A stretch of DNA of 16,353 bases from Propionibacteriaceae bacterium (GTDB lineage Bacteria > Actinomycetota > Actinomycetes > Propionibacteriales > Propionibacteriaceae), in NCBI GenBank assembly GCA_009778535.1, contig WRJP01000024.1, positions 1 through 16,353 on the forward strand, given 5' to 3'. Below, one piece after another: positions 5,210-12,264 of this stretch (positions are counted from its first letter, which is position 1; the number at the start of each line of letters is the position of its first letter). The translations under genes and the position numbers were made by a program. Below the pieces are notes generated by a model. That model did not search any database. It was not told the origin of the DNA and worked only from the letters and a program-made list of their open reading frames with translations.

Positions 5210-7420
5210 ATGCAGCATCAGGCGGAATTAGCCATCACCGGAATGACGTGTGCTTCCTGCGCTGCCCGGATTCAAAACAAACTAAACCGGCTGGAATCAG
5301 TTTCTGCGCAAGTCAACTATGCGACCGCGAAAGCCACGGTGAGCTTTGATGATTCGGCTCAACTATCGGATTTGATCGCCGCAGTGGCAGCTATCGGATA
5401 CCAAGCAACGCCCGCTAACCAGAAAGTAGACGCTCCCGATGCTGTCTTACATTCGCTGCAAACACGGCTCCTCGTGTCCCTTATCGTAGGAGTTCCAGTA
5501 ATTGCGATGTCGATGATCCCGGCGTTCCAATTCCCCATGTGGCAATGGGTATGCCTACCGCTCGCGTTGATCAGTTACGGCTGGGCGGGTTTTGGTTTCC
5601 ACAAAGCTGCGTTGGCGAATCTGCGGCAGCGTGCGACCTCGATGGATACTTTGATTTCTGTGGGAACCACAGCTGCCCTGCTCTGGTCGAGTTACGCGCT
5701 GCTCTTTGGAGATGCCGGACGAGTCGGGTTCTCGCACGAATTTCAACTGACACTGCTGCGCAGTCACGGATTAGCCAACATCTACCTGGAATCAGTGGCT
5801 GGAATAATCACGTTTCTGCTGCTTGGACGCTGGATAGAAGCACGTTCCAAAACAAAAGCCGGCGAAGCTATCAAAACCCTACTGGAGTTGGGTGCCAGCG
5901 ATGTAAGTGTGCTTCAAGGCAAAGACGAGATCGCAGTCCCCATCACGCAGCTTCAAGTCGGGGAAATATTCGTAGTACGACCTGGAGAGAAGATTGCCAC
6001 TGATGGCATAGTGATTCAGGGAACGGCGGCGGTCGATGTTTCATTGATGACTGGAGAGTCGCTGCCAGTTGAGGTAAGTCCTGGCGATCAGGTAATCGGT
6101 GCCACGTTGAACACCAACGGACTTTTGCGGATACGTGCAGAGCGGATAGGAGCCGATACCCACTTAGCGCAGCTGACCGAATTAGTGTTACAGGCACAAA
6201 GCGGAAAGGCTAACGTTCAGCGGTTAGCAGACCGAATCTCAGCCATATTTGTACCTGCGGTGCTCATCATTGCAGTGTTGACGCTGGCTCTGTGGCTGCT
6301 GGTTGGTGAGGATTTGGCTTTCGCGGCTGCCGCCGCTGTGGCGGTTCTCATCATTGCTTGTCCTTGTGCGCTTGGTTTGGCCACGCCACTAGCGATGCTG
6401 GTTGGAAGCGGACGCGGTGCGCAACTTGGTATTGTCCTCAAAGGTGTCGAAATGCTGGAGCGAGTGCGCTCGATAGACACCGTATTACTCGATAAAACCG
6501 GAACTGTCACCACGGGTCAACTTCAGGTCGTCAACGTCAGCACCACACCTGGCGTTAGCACTTCCGAATTGCTACGTTATGCAGGCGCAGCCGAAGCTGG
6601 CTCCGAACATCCGATAGCGGCAGCAATTAGTGAATACGCCCGTGCCCAAGTCGGCAGCCTCCCACCAATCACTGACTTCACAAATATCCCTGGTGAAGGC
6701 ATCACCGCAAATGTCTTTGGACAGCTAGTGCGCATCGGGCGTAGCGACTGTTTGGGAGTTGGAACAGCCGACGCTACCGTGCCGGGCAATACCGGCGACG
6801 TAGGCCAGAATGAAACAAATAGTGCCACTGACCTCACCTGCGTGGAAGTGGCCTGGGACGGACAGCGCAAGGGTACGATTTCGCTCTCCGATGAGCCAAG
6901 ACCCAGTTCCGCGTCCGCTGTTGAAGGTTTTCGTAAACTCGGGTTGAATCCGATCTTGCTCACTGGTGATAACTTAGCTGCTGCCGAGTATGTCGCTGCC
7001 CAAGTCGGAATTGACGAAGTTATTGCAAACGTTTTGCCCAGCGGAAAAGTCGCTGTGGTCAACGAGTTGCAGCTTGCAGGACATCAAGTTGCCATGGTTG
7101 GTGATGGTGTCAATGACGCTGCTGCGTTGGCGCAGGCTGATCTTGGCATTGCGATGGGGTGTGGCACTGATGTCGCTATCCAAGCATCCGATCTGACCTT
7201 GATGCGTAGCGATCTGCTGCTAGCTGTCACTGCTATTCGGCTTTCGCGTACTACTCACGCCACGATCATGACGAATCTATTTTGGGCTTTCGCCTACAAC
7301 ATTGCGGCGATTCCATTGGCGGCATTGGGGTTCTGCAATCCGATGATTGCTGGAGCCGCTATGTCGTTTTCTTCTATTTTTGTCGTGTTGAACTCGCTGC
7401 GAATCAGACGCTTCAAATAA
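5210..7420 (+). CDS. copA: Copper-exporting P1B-type ATPase CopA
   Basis: The 736-residue membrane pump exports Cu(I) from the cytosol using ATP. One N-terminal HMA domain (1-67) has GMTCASC with C14/C17. The transmembrane CPC motif is at 384-386, the phosphorylated Asp is D428 (DKTGT), the actuator motif is TGES 281-284, the nucleotide-binding SEHP is at 465-468, and the hinge GDGVND at 631-636. Y696-N697 and the final helix with M718, S721/S722 and N728 are the marks of the Cu(I)-selective P1B-1 class. No good ribosome binding site precedes the ATG, so translation may depend on coupling with copZ, which ends 15 bp upstream. The segment about 513-545 between the N-domain strands is a low-complexity, Gly/Thr-rich loop. 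It is the last gene of the copper operon, convergent with the next gene. Confidence 0.97.
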   Translation: MQHQAELAITGMTCASCAARIQNKLNRLESVSAQVNYATAKATVSFDDSAQLSDLIAAVAAIGYQATPANQKVDAPDAVLHSLQTRLLVSLIVGVPVIAMSMIPAFQFPMWQWVCLPLALISYGWAGFGFHKAALANLRQRATSMDTLISVGTTAALLWSSYALLFGDAGRVGFSHEFQLTLLRSHGLANIYLESVAGIITFLLLGRWIEARSKTKAGEAIKTLLELGASDVSVLQGKDEIAVPITQLQVGEIFVVRPGEKIATDGIVIQGTAAVDVSLMTGESLPVEVSPGDQVIGATLNTNGLLRIRAERIGADTHLAQLTELVLQAQSGKANVQRLADRISAIFVPAVLIIAVLTLALWLLVGEDLAFAAAAAVAVLIIACPCALGLATPLAMLVGSGRGAQLGIVLKGVEMLERVRSIDTVLLDKTGTVTTGQLQVVNVSTTPGVSTSELLRYAGAAEAGSEHPIAAAISEYARAQVGSLPPITDFTNIPGEGITANVFGQLVRIGRSDCLGVGTADATVPGNTGDVGQNETNSATDLTCVEVAWDGQRKGTISLSDEPRPSSASAVEGFRKLGLNPILLTGDNLAAAEYVAAQVGIDEVIANVLPSGKVAVVNELQLAGHQVAMVGDGVNDAAALAQADLGIAMGCGTDVAIQASDLTLMRSDLLLAVTAIRLSRTTHATIMTNLFWAFAYNIAAIPLAALGFCNPMIAGAAMSFSSIFVVLNSLRIRRFK

Positions 7421-7453
7421 CGTGCCCGAAACTGGTTATACCCCGTTTCACAT

Positions 7454-8110
7454 TCACCAACTGTTTGCCCAGGCCACTATTTCCTGGTCGGCTAGACTCG
7501 GCACGACCAAGTCGGCATCGAGAGCTTTATCGTCAAATGTGGGAACTGCAATGACGTAAAGACCAGCTCGTTTTGCAGCCGTCACGCCAGTTAGGGAATC
7601 CTCGAAAGCTACCGCCTGCACAGGGGCTACGTTGAGGGCTGCACACGCCTTGAGGTAGATGTCCGGTGCGGGTTTGCGGTTAGTAACGTCTTCAGCGGTA
7701 ATAAGAATTGGGAAGTAGTGGTCGAGTTTCCCTCTGATTAAGGTGTCAACCACCATTGGCCTAGGCGAATTGCTGACTACAGCCATTGGTATTTGGTTGG
7801 AAGCTACGATTTCTACCAACTCCACAGCTCCGGGCATCGGCTGGGCGTATTGCTTTATCAACGTCGTAACGTTCTCCACTATATCGTCTCGGTATTGCTC
7901 CCAGGGTCGATGTTCGGGAAAGATTTTTGCCGCCTTTTTTGCCACTTCGTCGACGTTGACTCCCAACTGGGCTTTCCGAAATTCTTCAGTGAGTTCGACA
8001 CCATTGCTTTCAAAAACCTGGAATAGAGCGGTATCCCAGTGCGACTCGGTTTCCATCAACAGCCCGTCGCAGTCGAAGAGCACGGCGGCTGGGCGTTGAA
8101 TTTTAAGCAT
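7454..8110 (-). CDS. HAD-superfamily phosphatase, beta-phosphoglucomutase-like
   Basis: This 218-residue haloacid-dehalogenase hydrolase (subfamily IA) probably hydrolyses or isomerises a phosphorylated metabolite in the cytosol; the substrate cannot be assigned. All four motifs are present: I, FDCDGLLME with nucleophile D13 and acid/base D15; II, VVSNSP with S113; III, K146 in RKPAPD; IV, FEDS with E170/D171. A helical cap domain (about 17-90) lies between motifs I and II. No ribosome binding site precedes the ATG. Instead TAAACT (8122-8117) ends six bases upstream, where the -10 box of a leaderless transcript would be. It is convergent with copA and divergent from the gene at 8263. Confidence 0.88.
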   Translation of the reverse strand: MLKIQRPAAVLFDCDGLLMETESHWDTALFQVFESNGVELTEEFRKAQLGVNVDEVAKKAAKIFPEHRPWEQYRDDIVENVTTLIKQYAQPMPGAVELVEIVASNQIPMAVVSNSPRPMVVDTLIRGKLDHYFPILITAEDVTNRKPAPDIYLKACAALNVAPVQAVAFEDSLTGVTAAKRAGLYVIAVPTFDDKALDADLVVPSLADQEIVAWANSW

Positions 8111-8262
8111 GGGAAAAGTTTACTAGAACCGCTTTACTACGCGCGGCAATGAGCGGTGAGCTTTTGGCGCGGTTGTTGCCCATAAGGATTAAGCAGCATA
8201 GGCTGTCAGTGAATCGCTATTTCGTTGGCAGCAGCTTGCTAGCGTGAGATTAGGAGTTAGTT

Positions 8263-8952
8263 GTGGGTTTTTTCGACAGATTCAAAAAGGACAAGCAACC
8301 AGACGAACCTGAAGAAGTCGATGACGAACAGATCGTCGAGTATGCCAAAGAAGTGATTTTGGCGGGTTTCTACACCTTCGATGAGGCCATCGAATCGGTT
8401 AGAGAATCCTTCGCTGACACAGCAGTCGCCGAGTTCCACCTTGACGAAATAACTCGTCATATCTGGGAGCAACGCTTAGCAGAAGAAGCAGCCTGGGATG
8501 CACCTGGCGATTACGCCAAGCTGGCGACAGCTTTCGAGCGATTGAACACTTCCGGCATCGTCGCGCGTATGAACTTCGCCTGCTGTAATACGTGTGGGCT
8601 TTCCGAAATCGGTGACGATCTGGCCAAAGACGCAGATGGCAGACCGGTAGCAGGTGGGTTTGCGTTCTTCCACCAGCAGGACTCCGCACGCCTAGTTGAC
8701 GACGGTTTCCTACATCTGACGTTCGGAGCTTTCAAAGCCGCAGAAAATCTCCCAGCTGAACTGTTGGAAAAAGCCAGAGCCAAAGACCAGGTTGCCGCCG
8801 AGCAGGTACGAAACGAATCAGATCGCCTTGTCGGAGTCCAAATAGTTGCGGCGCTGGATGGCGTTGGGCTGGAAACCGAGTGGGAGGGAGACCCTGATCA
8901 ACGCATCCTCGTTAACATCAATCAGTGGCGTAAACCACTGCCTACGCCTTGA
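8263..8952 (+). CDS. Uncharacterised DUF6891-like protein
   Basis: The 229-residue soluble protein has no signal peptide or membrane segment. A charged N-terminus (1-22, rich in K, D and E) is followed by a helical region and a central block with the Cys cluster FACCNTCG (C107, C108, C111) and AFFHQQD, then an acidic C-terminal part ending in a DPDQRILVNINQW strand. The CCxxC and HQxD blocks resemble the actinobacterial family I remember as DUF6891; this recognition is from memory and the function is unknown. The Cys cluster might bind metal or be redox-active. The start is GTG at 8263, set by AGGAG at 8252-8256, six bases upstream. It stands alone, divergent from the HAD gene and convergent with the PstS-like gene. 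Confidence 0.8.
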   Translation: MGFFDRFKKDKQPDEPEEVDDEQIVEYAKEVILAGFYTFDEAIESVRESFADTAVAEFHLDEITRHIWEQRLAEEAAWDAPGDYAKLATAFERLNTSGIVARMNFACCNTCGLSEIGDDLAKDADGRPVAGGFAFFHQQDSARLVDDGFLHLTFGAFKAAENLPAELLEKARAKDQVAAEQVRNESDRLVGVQIVAALDGVGLETEWEGDPDQRILVNINQWRKPLPTP

Positions 8953-8988
8953 CGTGCATTTGCAACGATTGGCGAGGTAGCGTGAGTA

Positions 8989-9960
8989 TCAGCCTAGGCC
9001 GACATAACCAGCCTCTAAGATCAACTGGGCACCCTCGGGGCTTTTGAGCCATTCCAGGAGTTGCCGTGTTGGGGAACCGGCGGGCTCGTCTTTGCGAATA
9101 ACAGCGTAGAAATCATTGACGAAAGGGTACGCTCCGCTAGCGATAGTTTCCCTGCTCGGCGTCACTTCATCTACAGCCAGTATTTTTAACTCTGGTACGG
9201 AAAGCATTCGCGTTACATAGTAGAAAACTGAGTAGCCGAGAGCATTGCCGGTGTTCTGATAGCTGGCCACTGAGTCAATCAAGCTACCCATGCTGTCTGC
9301 CACAAGGGTGGTCGGTGCTTTTGCCAACTCAATATCTCCAGTTACGAGTTTGCGAAACAGGGCTTGCGAGCCAGATTCTTCGGGACGTTGGAAGGCAATG
9401 ATCTCTTGATCGTTTCCGCCTAGCTGCTTCCAATTCGTTATTCCGGCGGTGTAGATGGCTCGAATTTCTTCTGTAGTGAGTCCCGAAACCAGATTGGACG
9501 AATTTGCGATGAAAACCAGCCCGTCACGTCCTATCGGGTGGTACTCCAACTCGGTCTCGTTGATCGTCATCTGATCTTTGGTGACTTCGTCAGGTTCGTA
9601 GGCGAGCAACAGCGTCGGACCGCTGGCAGGTAATGGGTTGCCGGTTTCTTCATTGATGACCTGACCCTCCCCATAGCCGCTGCTCAGATTCCGATATGCA
9701 GTAGGAGTCGTGGAGAAAACGCAAGCAGCATCAGCTTCAGTTTCGCTAACCCCCACGAGGCGCTGCATCAACAGCGAACATAGCGGAATCGTCGCGGTCG
9801 AGCCATCTAGCTTCGGGAAGTCCGCCAAGTTGAAACGCAAAGAAGTAGCAGGCGTTGACGCGCTGGGGGTTTCGCTAACGCTGGGAGCGGGTTCGCCAGC
9901 ACATCCGAGAGTGCCAAATATCAAAACCAAACTCAGGGCTATAACAAACTTAACGCGCAT
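8989..9960 (-). CDS. PstS-like substrate-binding lipoprotein
   Basis: This is a secreted, lipid-anchored type II periplasmic-binding-fold protein of 323 residues. The signal peptide (1-19) ends in TLGC with C20 as lipidation site; Thr at -3 is not the usual Leu. A Ser/Thr/Pro linker follows. The mature domain opens with LDGSTATIPL and contains AYRNL, LAYEPDE, ITNWKQLGG and QRPEESGSQALF, all typical of the PstS-like family that binds phosphate or a related oxyanion. The start is the ATG at 9960: GGAGG (9969-9965) is four bases upstream, whereas the in-frame TTG at 9963 is too near it. This ATG shares its A with the TGA stop of the preceding gene, so the two are translationally coupled. No permease or ATPase genes are present nearby, so it may act as a sensor or partner of a distant transporter. 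Confidence 0.85.
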   Translation of the reverse strand: MRVKFVIALSLVLIFGTLGCAGEPAPSVSETPSASTPATSLRFNLADFPKLDGSTATIPLCSLLMQRLVGVSETEADAACVFSTTPTAYRNLSSGYGEGQVINEETGNPLPASGPTLLLAYEPDEVTKDQMTINETELEYHPIGRDGLVFIANSSNLVSGLTTEEIRAIYTAGITNWKQLGGNDQEIIAFQRPEESGSQALFRKLVTGDIELAKAPTTLVADSMGSLIDSVASYQNTGNALGYSVFYYVTRMLSVPELKILAVDEVTPSRETIASGAYPFVNDFYAVIRKDEPAGSPTRQLLEWLKSPEGAQLILEAGYVGLG

Positions 9961-11285
9961 CAATCCTCCAACCGATCAAATCGGATTTCTTTGTAGAGCC
10001 ACTGGCCGCCGACATTGAGCAGGCCGCGGTAGCTGCCGATGACTGCCCAGTAGTAAATCCCAGCTGCTGCTTGTGACCCTTCCCAACTGGCGACAGCATT
10101 TGATCCCAGCGGTTTACCTGCGGCAGTTAGTAACACGATGTCGCCGCGGTTATTAACGCATCCAAGTAAATGTCGCGGCGCCAGATATTGCTCCGCAGAG
10201 ATACCCAGTCCGGCTGGAATGTTGAAAATGTTTTCGGTTAGGTAACTGTATGCCTGAGTTAAGTCTCGCCTGACGGCAAAGCCTTTCAGATAAGGAATAA
10301 AACCGTCCGGAACGGTCAGCCATTTCTTAGTCTTGACGTTAAACACTTCATTGCTGCCGCTTGCCCAACCCCATTCATCAGAAACCAATCCCTCACCTGA
10401 GTCATTCCACGGGGTTAACTGTTTATATTCGGAAGAAAAGAACGCAAATGAGTCGTCTGCCCGCTTCAACATCCAACTTGAAGGGATGGTGACAATAATC
10501 TCAACGGCACCGGCGTAGCTTTCCGACGCTGGTGAAAATTCTTCATCAATGATGAAGTATTCCTCGTCGATGTTGACCAGCGCTTTACCGTCACTGAAGC
10601 TCGACGCTTGGTCGTAGCTTGGCGGCCTTAGCCAGGAGCCGTCAGATAGCTTGCGATACCCATACTTTTCGCTCTCGTCGTACCACGGAATCAAATCGCT
10701 GGCAGTGTAAAAGGTATTCAAGAAGGCATCGAAATTCTCCGGCTGCAGGTAGTCGACTACTTCCCCGCTGTTAGCTGTCAACATCCAATCTGGAAGCGTG
10801 ATTTCCTGATTGTTGGCAAGGTCGTAGATGAAATAGTCCAAAACCATTCCTTCACTGAATTCCACGTTGACGATGTAGCGATCTAGGTAGCACCGCAGTG
10901 ACGCAGCGGGTTTGTTGGGGATTTGCTTAGTTACGTTTCCGTTCAAATCCAGCAGTTCAATGTGGTCTTCGGTGCTCACCGCTACCGAAGTTGGGACGCC
11001 TTCGGAGTCTTTACAAAAATCGAACGAGAAGTATTGCTCGGTGATTCTGCGCCCATCGGAAGTAATGAAGCCATATCGGACGAAAAGGGTGTCCGCAATG
11101 TAATCACCCACAAATGATGTCGGCCACAGCATCGGCTCACCGGTGGTACTTGCCAAGGCGTTTTCGGCTGGAACAGTTGCTGAAGGATCAGTATCACCTG
11201 GTATCGGCGGCACGGACGAGGAGGGGACACATCCAGCTAGTAAGGCACAAATAGCAATGGCAGCAATAAACTTCCCAAATCTCAC
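9960..11285 (-). CDS. Secreted lipoprotein with WG-repeat-like sequence
   Basis: The 441-residue protein has a typical lipoprotein signal: positively charged start, hydrophobic core and LLAGC with C19. A Pro/Ser/Thr-rich linker (20-45) follows. The rest is rich in aromatic residues and Asp/Gly turns and shows degenerate WG-type repeats, such as YGFITSDGRRI, YGYRKLSDGSW with YDQASSFSDGKALV, and RGLLNVGGQWLY near the end. This suggests a beta-propeller- or ladder-like extracellular domain. The molecular function is unknown. The GTG start has no clear ribosome binding site; TAACGT (11297-11292) lies six bases upstream, compatible with a leaderless mRNA. The stop TGA overlaps the start of the PstS-like gene, so they probably form one functional pair at the cell surface. 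Confidence 0.8.
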   Translation of the reverse strand: MRFGKFIAAIAICALLAGCVPSSSVPPIPGDTDPSATVPAENALASTTGEPMLWPTSFVGDYIADTLFVRYGFITSDGRRITEQYFSFDFCKDSEGVPTSVAVSTEDHIELLDLNGNVTKQIPNKPAASLRCYLDRYIVNVEFSEGMVLDYFIYDLANNQEITLPDWMLTANSGEVVDYLQPENFDAFLNTFYTASDLIPWYDESEKYGYRKLSDGSWLRPPSYDQASSFSDGKALVNIDEEYFIIDEEFSPASESYAGAVEIIVTIPSSWMLKRADDSFAFFSSEYKQLTPWNDSGEGLVSDEWGWASGSNEVFNVKTKKWLTVPDGFIPYLKGFAVRRDLTQAYSYLTENIFNIPAGLGISAEQYLAPRHLLGCVNNRGDIVLLTAAGKPLGSNAVASWEGSQAAAGIYYWAVIGSYRGLLNVGGQWLYKEIRFDRLED

Positions 11286-11385
11286 ACCACAACGTTAGCG
11301 CCTAGCAGCAACTTTGCAGGGAGCATTGGGTGTCCTGAGCTGTGAAGTTGGTCACAGTCTTGCGAAAAATGTGTCCAATCAACTT
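11286..11385. other. Short gap between mutT1 and the lipoprotein pair
   Basis: This 100-bp gap contains no gene. It includes a small inverted repeat (GTGA-AGTTGG-TCAC around 11342-11355) and the possible -10 box TAACGT for the lipoprotein gene. No terminator with a T-run is seen, so read-through from mutT1 is possible. Confidence 0.4.
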
Positions 11386-12264
11386 TCACATGATCGGTGG
11401 CTGACGCTCTAGCGCGACTGCTTTGCCATCAGAATCTATGTGGACGACCACAAATGCTGCTGGTCGCAGCGGCTTGGCTGTGATTCCCGCCGCCACCGAC
11501 ATCAGTGGCAACACCGGCCGGTGTCCGCAAACTGCCATAGCGCAACCACTGCTGGCAGTCTCAGCTAGCAAGCGTTCCACCAACTCGGTCACCAACCAAG
11601 GTGCTTGTGCAGCATCTTCCTCAGATAGCGCCGCCCAGCCTTCGATTTGCAGTTTCGCATCTCTGGCAAAGGGTTCAAAAGTTTGGATGCAGCGCGTCGA
11701 CGTGGACGACGCAATCTTGCGTACCCCATAAACGTCCAGCAAACTGACCAGTCGCTGGCTCTGCAACTGGCCGTGTTCAGCGAGCGGACGGTGCCGGTCG
11801 TCACCAACCCAATCACTGCGCGCCACAGCCTTGCCATGCCGCACGATGAGAAACGGCGTGGTGGGAGGCAGTGTCGCAGCTTGCTTAATCAGCAGCGGGT
11901 CCTCGGGATAACTTGCCTTCGGCAGGGCTTTACTTAACGGGAACCAGCGCACTCTGTCGACTTCGGTATTCGGTACGTGTCCACGATCTTTCCGCACGGC
12001 TGCCCGCCAGTAGGAAACTGTTTTCAGTGCGCTTCCAACTTCAAAACTGATGGTATCCAGCGGAGTTTGGATATCAACCTCTACTCCGGTTTCTTCCAGA
12101 GTTTCACGGAAGGCGCACTCCACGAGAGTTTCGCCCTGATTCAACTTGCCCTTTGGCAGACTCCAATCGTTGTAACGCTTTCGGTGTACCAGCAGTACTT
12201 CAGTTTCGACTCTGCCATTGCGCAGCACTACCGTCCCAGCAGCTTGGATATTTGCGGTGCTCAA
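11386..12264 (-). CDS. mutT1: NUDIX hydrolase fused to histidine phosphatase, MutT1-like
   Basis: The 292-residue two-domain enzyme resembles mycobacterial MutT1, which hydrolyses 8-oxo-dGTP/8-oxo-GTP and diadenosine polyphosphates to limit mutagenesis. The NUDIX domain (1-135) has a complete box from G39 to V61 (G-x5-E45, then R53-E54 and E57-E58). The histidine phosphatase domain (136-292) has VRHGKA with catalytic H143 and the second His H248 in CGHRP, but the middle of this domain is divergent. The TTG start at 12264 overlaps the ppk TGA stop by four bases; no ribosome binding site is present, so translation must be coupled to ppk. Adjacency to ppk is conserved in actinobacteria (for example Mycobacterium tuberculosis ppk1-mutT1). 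Confidence 0.92.
   Translation of the reverse strand: MSTANIQAAGTVVLRNGRVETEVLLVHRKRYNDWSLPKGKLNQGETLVECAFRETLEETGVEVDIQTPLDTISFEVGSALKTVSYWRAAVRKDRGHVPNTEVDRVRWFPLSKALPKASYPEDPLLIKQAATLPPTTPFLIVRHGKAVARSDWVGDDRHRPLAEHGQLQSQRLVSLLDVYGVRKIASSTSTRCIQTFEPFARDAKLQIEGWAALSEEDAAQAPWLVTELVERLLAETASSGCAMAVCGHRPVLPLMSVAAGITAKPLRPAAFVVVHIDSDGKAVALERQPPIM

Noticed and set aside
7421..7453. Possible bidirectional terminator or second copper operator between copA and the HAD gene (GAAAC...GTTTC, ATACCCCG)
   Set aside because: The stem is only 5 bp with a 12-nt loop and no T-run, and the C-run lacks the matching GGGGTA half.
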